Assembly (NCBI GenBank): GCA_029959085.1 | Contig: JARWIR010000011.1 | Location: 7,875,840-7,939,839 of the forward strand | Length of the DNA stretch: 64,000 nucleotides | From: Nemophila menziesii | Lineage: Eukaryota > Streptophyta > Magnoliopsida > Boraginales > Hydrophyllaceae | Direction of reading: 5' to 3' | Shown here: positions 1 through 11,839 of the stretch, piece by piece | How the letters are laid out: every line of letters begins with the position of its first letter | Numbering within the stretch: the stretch's first letter is position 1 | Notes under the pieces: model-generated | The model's input: the letters and a program-made list of their open reading frames with translations, nothing else | Database searches by the model: none | Told to the model about the DNA's origin: nothing | Translations under genes and position numbers: made by a program

Positions 1-640
1 TCAAAATCTTTTGTCATCAAAATCTTTCTGAGTTAGTTCTTTATATTCTATTATCTATTCTCTCAAGAATAACTTTTCGATTCTCTATAGAATATTTTTC
101 CTATATTTCTCAAAAATAATTTTGCTATTCTCTTAAGAAGAGTTTTTTTCCCTTCTCCTGGAATGCAAGTGACAAGGTCACTATTTATAAAATAAATGGC
201 AAAACAATATTTAATGCCTCTTCAATGGTCATTAAAGCTAGCCGTTTTTTTTCACCAAGTCTTGTGGCAAGACAAAAAACCGTCACTTTAATTCCTCTTC
301 AATGGTCATTAAAGCTAACCATTTTCTTTCACCAAGTCTTGTAACTTCCGAAACCGCTACCATTAATTTTTGTCACTTTTTGCTTTTATTTTCTTCTTCA
401 TTTTCTAGGTGAGACTTTTTAACACATAAAAACTTTTCCCACTTTTCCCAAGAGAAATAAAGAATTAATAAAGTAAAGCTCTTGAATTTTAGTAATTCCA
501 ACATTTTTTTTTACAAAAATTAAGGTGAGACTATTAGAACACAAATAGTTTTTCCCACTTCTCCCATGAACATGAAAGAATTAATAAATTAAATAACCAT
601 TCATTTAATAATTCCAACAGTATTTTCCTCTACAAGTACT
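1..640. repeat. LTR-like fragment with two internal tandem duplications
   Basis: Two imperfect direct duplications are visible. Positions 217-293 and 294-380 share the phrase cctcttcaatggtcatt, a 77-bp offset. Positions 407-522 and 523-621 share ggtgagact and ttcccac blocks, a 116-bp offset. The Phe/Leu-rich T-tracts and short repeats resemble the R/U5 zone of copia LTRs such as the one at 45.5 kb, but no terminal TG or CA pair or coding region can be tied to it. The left part may continue outside the window. The element class is inference. Confidence 0.4.
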
Positions 641-3600
641 CATCCTCCTTTTCTATACATCTTTCCTGTCAATACAAGGGTTTTCCTTTTTCATGTCCTC
701 ATATTGTCTTTTCTATAAGAGCGTAGAATGAATGACTCGTTTAGGCTATTGGATAAAGGAGGTTAGGGGTGCAACGTATGTGAAAACTCTCGTAAAAGTC
801 AACATGAACATTATGGCAAACATGATGGTGCGGTTTTCTTACAGTAATATAGACCTGGATCTGATCATATTATGTTCCGAAATCTATGGATTCTTTCATT
901 TATATTTCCTTACAATAAAAATATAAATTTGAGAATAATATGAAATGAACAGCAATTCCTTTCAATTAAAACAAATAAATGGTAGAAGAGGTTACGTTGT
1001 AATACTTGAATTATCTATTACACTTTGTAACTTCAATATCCTTCAACATCATGTCATGTGTACCTATCTTTCATTGGTTAGACTATTCCTTTACTTGTGT
1101 GAATCGTATGTGGACCAATATTTTGATGTTTTATAGCTTTTAAAAAGTGGGGAACATGGGCATCCAAAATAAAGATAGGGAGCCAAGGAACTGACCAGGT
1201 TCTATATATTCTCTTACACTGTTTAAACTCATTATAGTATGTTGTGCTATAATAAATAAGATTTATCTTGAGTTATAGGTTGTCCTACTACTATCGGTGT
1301 TGTAATTCAACTTGTAGAAGAAAATATTCCTTCCAAAGTTGAGAATAGTTGTATGCATATATAGTTGGGTATTCCTGGTTCACTTCTTCTGATTTACATG
1401 AACTGTCTCAACAATCTTATTTAATTAACTAACCAAGAGAGTAAGTTTCTTTAGCTTGTTTTAACTCCGGCTATTTTGAGGTACTAATTGATTATGTATT
1501 GGATTATTTACTATTTTTTAAATTTACACATATAAAATTCACTAATTAATTAATACGTCAAGAACTAATAACCAAGAACAAATAGTGCAATATACTATTA
1601 ATATTGTGAATGATCAAAGAAAAAATGTGGAGAACTCTCAAAAGTTTTGGTGTTTAATTAGAGCAAAACTAATCTCTCAAATTTTAACACTTTTACCCTA
1701 GAAAGTTAGAACATCTATGTTAATTAATTTAAATGTATTTTACACCATGTAAATTAATGGTATAAATTTGATTATAAGCAGTAGTATACATGTACTCAGA
1801 ACCCTTCTTTCTCCAATATATTTCTAATAAGATTAGTTGAATAAAATAAACCTTACAATTATTTATTTTTTCTTCTACTAAATTATCTTTTTCCTTTTTC
1901 TAATTTAATCTTATACGTAGATTTTGGTAACCCGTTGGTCCATGTTTCTATGATACATTTGGTTATTTATATATTCAGTTACACCCAATGGCCTCCACTA
2001 GATCAGTTATGTTATAACAAATGCATGTTCGAATTGAGTTGTAATTTTCAGAGTGGATATTTTTTTTGGTCGATTACAAAACGGGACTTACCTACTAGTA
2101 CAAGACGCATATAAATTACTGAGAGAGGATATGTTAAAGAAAGCAATTGCACTTGATAGATGTGTGACAACTATTGAATTTAAGAGGGTCCTACCTCGAT
2201 TTCATAATCATTAATACTCTTGAAGAAACAATACACTAAATCAACATCTTTCAGGAATGTCTATCTCAACAAGACTAATGTAGCCGACTTCATATAGACA
2301 ATCTGGAAAACCATAAACAACTACAAGACCTATACATGTATAAACCTTAGTATCACTCAAGAAATTGATAAGGAAGAGTTTCCTATTCTAATATGTTCTA
2401 ATATATTCGATATATCTTCAAGTTCATCATCTCTATTTTATTTATCTTCTTTCTTTTTCCTTTATTTTTTATTTATTTTTGGCCTACGCTTTACATGATT
2501 ATAAAATTAACAAAGCCTATAGAGGAGACCAAATTTTTTATTTCTTTGACCCATTTGGGTGATGTAAGTGGGTTTTCTTATGCACTTAGTCAAATTTAAC
2601 TTATATTATTGTTTATGGTGATTTATAAATTTTATACTCTTCAAAAATATCTACAGTATTACCTTTCTTACCATTATTTTTAATGAAATACTAAAATGTT
2701 TATTTACCTATAATTCATAAATTTTATTCAAATAAAATAATAAAACAGATTAAAATATTATATGAACACACCACATCCCAAAATTTATTATTGACTTGTT
2801 AAAAACAAAGGTTAGAATTAGGTCAAAGGATATATGTATATATATATATATACTTCAAAGATATGATCGAATGAATTAATAAAACATATTAGAAGTAAAT
2901 GTATAAATAACTAAAAGGGAGCAAAGAAATCTATCAAGCATGTGAGTTTAAAATGCTAAAATCTCTAACTTAGAAACTCTAAAAAACATAAAAAAAACAT
3001 ATTTAATCAATGGGATTATAAGCTAACTTAAATATGTATAACTATAGAGCGGGAGGTCTTTCCTTACAACTAAGTTAGATTCAAAGTTTCTCTCTACTTC
3101 ACAATTTTTGTAACTAACATATGTCATAATTTTTCTTCGAAGGGTATATAAATTTTTTTCATGAATCATTAAGGTTTTTGTTTTATCTCCTTTTCAAATT
3201 ATTTTCTTTAATTTTTTTTCTTATGCAGAGCTCTTTTGAATGCAAGTTTTGGCATACAAGCATATTGTATCGTTTAAGTAACTGTTAGGGTAGATATATA
3301 TTTCGAAGAATCTTAACTTACCAAGATGAAAACATTACTACCTTAGTTTCTAAAGATACCAATATCTTTTATTACTTCCCATATATAAATATGTAGAACA
3401 CATAAGTTTTAACAAAATATTTTCGTAACTATTAATAACAAAGACAAAACCACTATTTTCCACAAATATGTTACATGCGAAGGTAAAATATTGATATTAG
3501 TTAAAAAAAAATCTCCATGTAAGTCTAACAAAGCGTTACATACTTTCTTCTCTTATTTTGACTCATTACTTTTCTACGACTCATATTTTTTTTTTAATTT

Positions 3601-4080
3601 ATTATATGTCGAAGCTAAGACAAAATAAACACAAGTTAAGATCTAATAATAGGAACAACGTATCATGTTTTTCCAATTATTACTTCACATGTTTACTAAT
3701 CATTCTTTTATAATATATATTTATCTAAAGATTAACCAAAACATGTTACATATCGTAATGTATTCCCTATTTTGTAATTTTCTTGTCAAAAATTTGTAAT
3801 GTTCCTATTTTGAGAAACTTTTCAACTTTCCTCCCACTCCCAAACATAAATATTGTAGTGTCCTCAATACAAGTATGTACTCTCATAGGATCTTTGAAAG
3901 AAAAGGAAAGTTCTACAACACTACAGTTTTTTTAAGCTCACTAATATCCTCCACCAAACATAAGTCATATAGTGTCATTTTTATATTAAAAGTTGACGAA
4001 GGGAAAAAGGAGAACAAAAAATTATAAATTCTACTCTAGACGTTGCTTTATAAATGGCCAAATAATTACTGTGATATTCG
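641..4080. other. AT-rich stretch, no gene recognised
   Basis: Only short stop-rich reading frames on both strands and no recognisable protein motif. It contains a short (AT)n tract near 2832-2852 and many A/T homopolymers. The two open frames of about 60 codons near 732-926 and 945-1136 have low-complexity composition and no family resemblance, so they are not called genes. Confidence 0.6.
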
Positions 4081-4084
4081 ACCT

Positions 4085-6180
4085 AGTATAAATCTTGTGA
4101 CAAACACTTTATTTGAGAAACTGGACATTGGAAGAGTAAGGCTTACTACCGAGACCTTGAAAAGGGAGGATTGATCGATCTCTCAACATGAGGGAAATAT
4201 AGAAGATATTTTGGTGAAGGATGGTAACTTTATATTTCCTTACTATTTTATCATGTTGTAGTTGAAGCCGATAAGAATATACATATCATATTATGGAACC
4301 CCTTTTTGGCTACGAGAAAATATTATTGCTTTTGTGATGGATACTACGGATATAACAAGATTTGTTTGGATCATTCTGATAAAAAACCACTTTCATGCGT
4401 TTGTTTGGTACTTTCTCGTATATTCTTATATCGTTCGGGTTATGTAATAAGATGATAAATTTCTAAAGGTGGATGGTGGATATTTTTTGGGAAATAATCG
4501 GTAAGTTGATGAAGACGTTTATATATGACTTCTAAGTGTTAGGAGATGAATTAGATAAATGTCTCAGTAATCTTGAGAAGGATCTAATTTGTTGCAAAGA
4601 GAACGATCTTGTTTTTAATTGGGAAAAGTTTCCCTTCGTGGTTTGTGAAGGGATCGTTCCGGGGCACAAGAGTTTGAGTAAGGATATGAAGGTTAACCGT
4701 GCAAAGATAGAGTTATCAAAAAGCTACCACCACCTATCTCTATGAAATAAGTAATAAATGTCTTGGGTCACAATGGTATCTAACGACAATTTATCAAAGA
4801 TTTTTATAAGATTCTAATCTGCTTTGAAATTTACAAGATAAGGACTCTATCATCAAATTCGATGATGCATGCATGGAAACTTTCTTGGCACTTAAGGAAA
4901 AGAACGTCTCTTTCATTGTTAACTTCATTGTTAGTGGATTATTCGCCATGGAATTAAATCCACATAAAAGAGAGAAACTCCTCTACCATGCAACATGATA
5001 TTTCTAAGAGGATCCATATGTATAAAATGTGCGTAGTTATTAGATGGTTTTAAGGTGATTTCCTGAGAGTGAAATTTGTTCAGTGATAGGAAGTTGTCAT
5101 GACTCCCCTTATGGAGTTCATTTGAAGGGAAATAGAACATTGGAAAAACTACTTTGATTTGTGTTTTATTGGTCTTCAATTCATATGGACTTTCTTGAGT
5201 ATGTGAAGTACTGTAAGAGGTGTCAGGTCACTGGGATTTTATCTTGAACATATTATATAACACTCAATAATGTCTTGGAAGTATAGATCTCTTTTTTGTG
5301 GGATTGATATCACAGGACAATATTTTTCATCTTACGGTAACGAATACATTTTGCTAATCATATATTAGGTTTCTAAATGGGTTGAAGTTGTATGATTAAC
5401 AACAAATGGTGTGAAAGTTATGGTCAAGTTCTCAAGTCACACATTTTTCGAGGCATGCCCTTATCAAGTTCTAATAAGCGACAATGTTACCTACTTTATG
5501 AGTATCAAGTTATCATCTGTTCTTTGTAAGTATAGGGTGAAACATTGAATGTCCACCGCATATAATCCACCAATAAATGATCAAGATGAGCTCTCTATTC
5601 GAGAGATCACATCAATTCTAGTGAACATAGTGGGAAAGGATTAGTAAATAAACTTGATGACACTCTCTGGGCATATATAACAACTTTAAAGACACCAATG
5701 AATGTGTCTCCAAGTCATATTGTGTATTTTGACCCTTTTTCACCTCCCAAATGAGTTAGCTATTGATGCATATTGATCAAGGAACTGAACATGGATGAGA
5801 AGTTAGCAAGGGAGGAGAATGATGTAGTTGAATGAGCTTGAAAAGTTTTGGTTTTATGCTTATGAGAATGCAAAACTCTATAAAGAGAAAATCAAGAAGT
5901 GACATGATAACGAAATTCGTGAGAAGAGTTCGAAGTAGGACAACATAATATAAATACAACTCCAAGTTCTCAAACTATCTTGGAAAGTTGAGATCAAGTT
6001 GGTCGAGTCTGTTTATTTACACCCAGTCATACCTCATGGAGATTAAGGTATAACATCTAACCAATCACCAAACCTTCATGGTAAACATAATCAGTTGAAG
6101 ATTTATCATAGAGGTAATAATGAGAAGAACTAAGAGTTGGAGTATTAACTAGATGCACCATAAGCTTGAGGTATTATATC
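4085..6180 (+). pseudogene. gypsy-1: heavily decayed Ty3/gypsy pol (Athila/Tat type)
   Basis: This is an old pol region colinear with the better preserved copy at 17.5-20.9 kb. About 4135-4330 matches the protease-to-RT linker (same order of phrases as 17570-17700). About 4500-4930 matches RT and the start of RNase H, including an Asn-Leu-Glu-Lys-Asp-Leu block like 18820-18880 and a Val-Asn-Arg-(Ala/Ser)-Lys-Ile-Glu block. About 5080-5640 matches the integrase zinc-binding and catalytic core, with the 'tyr-val-(ser)-lys-trp-val-glu' region near 5370. About 5690-6000 matches the integrase C-terminal part. Many stops and frameshifts occur in every domain, so it cannot be functional. No 5' LTR or gag was found upstream. 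Confidence 0.75.
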
Positions 6181-6254
6181 AAACTTTAAATAACGTTAAA
6201 TCAAAATGTTAGTGGGAGACTCATGTTTCTTCTTTTGTGATAGATTAATCTTAT

Positions 6255-7385
6255 CATGAGACAATTTTTTTATGGTTTTATTGGACCAAGTGAGGGATTA
6301 TTTCCTAATATTCATAGTGGCTCGAACCAGTCCAACAATAAAGAAAAACGGGCTTGGGCTATTTTAACCTACCGAAGTAGGCCACGTGGATCCAAAATGT
6401 TTTATATCAGCTATATAATGATTTTAGAAGCTAAAAAATTCAGCAAAAATATTTTTGAGAAGAAAATAACGCCTTAACTTAGAGAAGAAGAAGAGGAGAA
6501 GGGTTTCCACACCCAATTCCACCATTATTCTTCATCCGGACTTCGTTTGTCATCATTCTTTAGAGTAATTTTATTGCATTTTGTATTTTAAACATGATTT
6601 TTGCATTATTATTCAATATTTATCCTTATTTGAGAAGGAACTAGACCAACATTTGCCTGAGGATTTCTTATGTATTAACCTTATATGATTTAATTTGACG
6701 CATTTGGAATTTTGAATTATATTATTTAGATAAATTTAGTTTATTTCCATTGACTATATGATTCTGGTTATTGTCTACTAGTGCCTTGATCAATTATTAG
6801 GTAGTATTAGTAATTGGACTATCGCCTGGGAGGGGGGGTCAGATTATATACATATTATATAGGCGCTTGGTGTACGTTAGTAAACCGGGATTTATTGAAT
6901 AACCAAGTAGTCAATAGGGTGTGAACCAAACACGCCTGAATGTATTGTAGGTTAACCTTGGAAAGGTCTCTAGTATCGTAGGATAACTTCTTATTTACCC
7001 GGAAGGGATTGGGAAGACTTTAGATTTCCAGTTAGGTTCATTGGAATATTATAGCAAGGATCAAACATACTTCTATCATATTCAAACCTACAAATAGTTA
7101 TTTGCATATCCTTTTTAATTCATAATTATAATTCATCTTTATTTGCAACACTTTAATTTAATTATTAAAAACCCAAACAATCATTATTTACTTCTATTGT
7201 CACTTTCTTCGCAAAACTCGCTACCATACTCATAAAGACATCAATTGTAACTTTGATAGTCCATGTGGAGATGATAATCCTTCATATTTATTAGTTTATT
7301 ACTTGTCAACAATTCGTGCAATTGTTGGTAAGCTCTTACCCTAGCTTTGATTTATTATCACGCTTTGGGGATAACGTAGAGCAAA
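6255..7385 (+). mobile_element. Probable solo LTR (gypsy type) nested in gypsy-1 3' UTR
   Basis: The block has the internal anatomy of an Athila/Tat-type LTR: a C/T-rich leader near 6490-6545, a 'tttgcattattattcaatatttatcc' style zone near 6600, a cluster including 'actatcgcctgggaggg' near 6815, and a 'tggagatgataatccttc' zone near 7265 followed by a 'cgtgcaattg' phrase close to the 3' end. The flanks 6020-6250 and 7440-7560 read as two halves of one gypsy 3' UTR, judged by comparison with 20960-21140. Ends are approximate and no target-site duplication was identified. Confidence 0.5.
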
Positions 7386-7439
7386 AATATTTTATACTCT
7401 TTATTATACATTTTTAATTTAGTGAACATTAATTTTAGG

Positions 7440-8300
7440 TGTTGAAGAATTTACTAGTGTATACTACGCATAATGAGAAGTGTAGTTGAGTTGTTTTTGA
7501 TGCACATGTAACTATGGAGAAGTTTGGGGTAAATTGGAGGTAACAAGAAAAACTAAGATGCATACGTTGTTATACCCTACTGATTCCAATTGAGAGAGAT
7601 TCAATGTCCGTTGAAACCTCATGTCCAGGAATTTTGAGGAGAATTCTTGTGGTATACTGAAAAATCTGATAGTGTAACACAACCAATTGAGTTGTTATGA
7701 CTTTTCATCTGGCATAGAAGAATACATTCATCCCCCAAAGCTGATGAGTCAGGAATGTTTTTGAAGATTAGTGTGGTATACGTACCACCCGCCAGTTTAC
7801 CGTAGGTATGGAGAGTTGTGATAGAATATTTACCCGGCTGACAGACACATTCATAAGTCCGAGCCACAACCTAAACCCTTTTGGGAATGATTGTGTGATA
7901 TACCACATGAATATGTGGTATGACACATGTGAATCGGTGATTGAATCTATCACCGGGTTGAGCCTGATGAATAATATGGTAAAACCAGAAAGGTAAAAGA
8001 ATGAACGAGCGAGATTCGGTATATCTTACTTGCATTCGGTATACGAGGCCGAACAAACAAAAAAGGTGATGACGGGTTTTTCTTCCGCCTTCACTACTAC
8101 ACAACTTGAATCTTTTTTTCCCAATCCTCTATTGAAACCCACCTCAAAGGTTCATCCCTAGTTCAAATCAACAATCCTAAAAAATATTTTCCATCCTGAA
8201 GTCTTCCAAACAATCCACCAATTCCCACAAATTCTTCAAAATTTTCTTATATTTTTCTTCATTTTACTCATCAACCAATTTAAATTATATTTTTCTTCTA
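7440..8300 (+). repeat. gypsy-1 3' region with palindrome cluster
   Basis: Resumes the gypsy-1 3' UTR with a 'gaagtttggggtaaa' phrase near 7521 matching 'gagtttggggtcaag' at 21122. Downstream lies a GC-richer stretch holding inverted repeats: GTGGTA/TACCAC at 7773-7788, ATACCACAT/ATGTGGTAT with a 4-nt loop at 7900-7921, and CGGTGAT/ATCACCG with a 7-nt loop at 7935-7955, plus repeated 'cggtata' words near 8017 and 8037. It is followed by a C/T-rich leader-like stretch near 8110-8280. This is the positional equivalent of the array at 21165-21540. Short open frames on both strands here are by-products of the palindromes. Confidence 0.5.
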
Positions 8301-10540
8301 TGGATATCATTACTTTTTACAAACAATCCATATATTTTTCTTATATGGATATCATTACTTTATACAAATATCAAAGATGTCACCTAGAAAATGAATTATT
8401 AATGCATACGCAATTGAGAGATTTCTCTTCAACATTATTATAGTTACCAATAACTCTCATTTTATAATTCTTCCTATAACACACTACCTCCAACCAAGTT
8501 AAAAAAAGGCCAATGTATTATCCATATCCATGAGACTAAAGTTTAAAAAAGGAAGAAGAATATTATTTATATACTATGTTTCGTCATCTATCATCTTTAA
8601 GATAATCAAATATCATCATTGACGAAACTATTACTATTATTTTTAAACAAAAATATCTATTTACATATTTAATTTTCAAATGTAATATGTAGTTTATATT
8701 CATATCATAACATACATGTGATGAAATCCTTAAAAACCAAAATTTATTTTAATATATTTTATCTAGAATGACCAATTTTTAATAAGAAAAGAATTTACAC
8801 ATTTTGTAACGAATACATGCATGTAGAATCTTTCAAAAGTAATACTGATAACTCAATTCTCAACATTGTTTAATATTTTAGTGAATCAATTGTGAATATC
8901 CAATAACATTATGCTATTTTTTGTAAGTAAGCCCATTACATTTATATTTATTCTTTGATCCATAAAAATTAAGCTCGCTGCCGTTTTAGATAAAAAAAAT
9001 TAGACAAGAAACCCACTAATAAAGAGTTTTACCTTTATAACAACAAATGCCCTAGAAAATGGTAAACAGGCCTCTGCCCCCTCCCTATTACCGTACTCTT
9101 TGAAATTGATTTAGTTTCATCCATTACTAAATTTGTATAAAATCATAAAATAAGGGAACAAAATAAATATTTTCAAATATTGCAACTTTTCCATGGATGT
9201 TGCCTAAGGATGCTGCTACTAAAAATTGTATTATTGTATCTATTAAATTAGTTGGTATTTGTAATTGCAAAGCAAAAATTACACATTGTAATTATATTTC
9301 ATACCTAATTTTTTTCTGCTAGTTTAATTTGTAAAGTGAGACGAACGGAAGAAATGTATTAACACTAGATATTATGAAATTAAAATTAATTATTAATTAT
9401 GTGAATAGGTTGTTTTATATTGTGTAAAATTATGAATTGTTGAAGTTTTGTTATTTATTAAATCTCTCTGATTAATTTAAATTTCCTTAATTTTAGTTAG
9501 TATTTATAATAAAAAATCCTTTTATAGGAAAATGATCGTTGTCCATTCTATTTTAAGAAGAAGAAAAATCGATAAACTTAGGTAAGAGAAATAAGTATTA
9601 TAACAAATCCCTTATACCTTTGGTACCTTGGATTTATGTGGGGTTACCTCCGTGTACAATTAAATTTTTTACTCTAACTATATCAATTTCAAATTCAATC
9701 CAAGATGAAAGGGTTACTTGCATTCATGTTCTTAGATCTCTACCTTTAAGTGGAGTATCTGATGGAACATTAACTAGGATAGGGGTGGCTAAGTTAGTCA
9801 TAAGGTTCCATTGTCTTCACCCTTATTACTAATTCTTTTCTTTGTTCTGCAACTTTATAAAGTGTAGATATGATGAACTCAAAAATTGCAGAAAAAAGAT
9901 GAGGGCCTTTATAGATATGAAGAGAGATTAATTATTTACTTGACCTTGTTTAGATACTTAATTCGAGCTAATGGAAAGAAAGAAGATTCTGCAAAGTGAG
10001 AGTGAACACAAAAGATTGTTAATGGAGATACCAAGGGTAATTGCGGAAGAAATATTAGAGGAGGAAGATCTATTCAATTCAAGATGACACTACTTTGATC
10101 CTAGGGGGAAATGAAAGGCCCATTTGAGATTCACCTATTTAAACAATGGAGAGAATCAAACTATTTTAAAGAAGATTACCTGGTTTGCAAGGAAGGTCAC
10201 ACTAAAGACCAATCTATTTTGTTGACCAGTGCTTTACAAAAGGTATTTTGAGATAAATAATTAAATAGAGTATCATCTATGGGTTTTTCTGAACTTGTTT
10301 TTTTTTCTTTTATTACATTAAATCTGCTTGTTTGACTTCAATAACATTTGCGAGGGTTTTAGATGTGACAGCAATTATCAATCTTTGTTTACTTTTCAAT
10401 TATATTTGTATAATAATACTCTTATATTTGTGTTAAACTTAAATCATATCAACTAATAATTGAGACACAAAAAGTGTTTAGATTAGGATTTTTGAGTTTA
10501 AATTAGAATTTTTGAGTTAAAAGACTACTGATCAATTTCA
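8301..10540. other. AT-rich stretch, no gene recognised
   Basis: Stop-rich on both strands. A direct repeat of 'atggatatcattactttttac' type occurs near 8300 and 8346. A 70-codon open frame at 9620-9832 and a 38-codon Glu/Lys-rich frame at about 9971-10087 show no recognised family and lack supporting signals. A small duplication ('ttaga(a)tttttgagtt') lies near 10479-10520, just upstream of the putative promoter at 10550. Confidence 0.5.
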
Positions 10541-10549
10541 ACTCTGAAC

Positions 10550-10557
10550 TATATAAA
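10550..10557 (+). promoter_or_regulatory. TATA box of the 10.8-kb pseudogene
   Basis: TATATAAA followed about 30 nt later by a CT-rich stretch (ctctcttctctctag) typical of plant transcription starts and leaders. A leader of about 175 nt would precede the ATG at 10758. Assignment is inference from spacing and composition. Confidence 0.45.
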
Positions 10558-10757
10558 CTATCGGGATGGAAATGGGTGCTCTCTTCTCTCTAGTTTTCTC
10601 TTCTATCCCTAAACAAAAATCGCACAATTATCATCTTCTGTAAACTTTCCAAACCTTTTTCATTCACAGTCTACTTCAATTCAAGCTTCTTCTTCAACTA
10701 ATAAAAATTTCCGAGTTCCCATTTCTATTTTTCTTGCTTTGTTTTGATCCTTCAAGT

Positions 10758-11293
10758 ATGGAGTTTTTCTCCACAAAATAACCTAATAAAAAGCAAGGAA
10801 GCTTGTTGCTTAGCTCAAATGAAAACATCGTCTACAAAGTTCAAAATGTTCATCATCTTATTACTATGCTTATGAATAGAAAGGTACTCAATATTGGCTT
10901 TGTGAGTATTCATATTAATAAGCACTGGAAATTACAAGATGAGTTAAAGTACACAAAATGGGACTCAACGAGTTTAAGCTAATCATTGACAACAAAGAAG
11001 ACAAAATAAAGGTTTGGGGTCAAAGACGATGTAAATTTAATGGCGAACATTTATTTATTAATGATCCTTCAGTTTCTGGTACTGACAAGGTTAGACACAC
11101 TATTCTATGGATTTAAATCTACGGCTTATCTTTACGCCTATGAAATGGGGATATTATAAATGAATTATGTAATTTCATTTGTGTTGTACATCAGATTATT
11201 CTACCTACAGAGCTAACAAATGACAATTCATATACACGTGTCTATATAGATTGGAACATCACTAAACCAATTTTATTTGGTTTTAGATTCTGA
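10758..11293 (+). pseudogene. Pseudogene of unknown family, two exons
   Basis: Reading from the ATG at 10758 gives seven codons, an in-frame TAA at 10779-10781, then a long open stretch in the same frame (including GFVSIHINKHWKLQD) to about 10950. After a one-base shift an open frame from 10958 encodes MGLNEFKLIIDNKEDKIKVW and onwards to a clean GT donor at 11090. A 105-bp AT-rich intron ends in 'tacatcag' at 11194. The next exon continues the same phase for 32 codons (starting IILPTEL, ending ILFGFRF) to TGA at 11291-11293. Splice-phase agreement supports a former gene. The 'KLIIDNKEDKIKVWGQRR' strand pattern vaguely recalls the end of plant B3-like domains, but I do not claim that family. 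A stop codon and a frameshift show it is dead unless the assembly is wrong. Confidence 0.5.
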
Positions 11294-11334
11294 GAATCAG
11301 GAACCAAGATTTATTAGATTAAATTCACAACGGA

Positions 11335-11830
11335 GTGTTTCGATTGTTTCAACGGGCCACCATTAACACCTCCCCTCTGAGCAACCCACCGTACCAACTC
11401 CCATCAAAGATTCTCAACATTTGTAATTTACAACAAACAAGAAACCACCGCCTGCTATCCAACACAGCCCATTGTCATCAACATCAAGCCCAAGCCCAAT
11501 TCTTTACACCATTTCTGAAGTACTGGTCCTACAAAAAGTTAACTACACTTGTGTAGATATGATAAACTCAACCTGTGTTATATACTTAAAGTTAATTTTA
11601 GATTTTAAGCCCTTTTTTGTTTAATACCATAATTATTTACTAAAACATAATATTTTCTAGGTCCTCAATTACTTGAGGCTGGCCGCCCAGGTTTCTCTTC
11701 TCTTCTGGGTAACTGGTGTGGGCCGAACAGTATTCCCAGCAATATTTGGTATGCCCGTTTAGAGCTATTGCTGGTTGGGCTTCATCTTTGGAGGACTGAA
11801 TTTGATGAAATGAGAAAGAAGAAGATATAG
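11335..11830 (+). pseudogene. Coding-like remnant, possibly two exons, unknown family
   Basis: A 56-codon open stretch follows a pyrimidine-rich acceptor 'tattttctag' at 11651-11660 and ends at TAG 11828-11830. It begins GPQLLEAGRPGFSSLL and includes WYARLELLLVGLHLW and a basic end MRKKKI. Its composition (Trp, Gly, Arg, Pro) is unlike the AT-driven frames around it, which suggests real protein ancestry. Upstream, 11335-11556 holds a frame rich in Arg, Ser, Gln, Asn and Pro that resembles an organelle-targeting leader, but it starts with GTG and has no ATG. Joining the two as exons is speculative. I do not recognise the protein. Confidence 0.35.
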
Positions 11831-11839
11831 GAAATGGAG

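Noticed and set aside
7768..8104. Several 60-80 codon frames on both strands
   Set aside because: By-products of the palindrome-rich gypsy-1 3' region; mutually overlapping and without recognised domains.
9620..9832. 70-codon plus-strand frame as a gene
   Set aside because: No recognised motif, no promoter or splice signals, and composition close to background; too weak to call.
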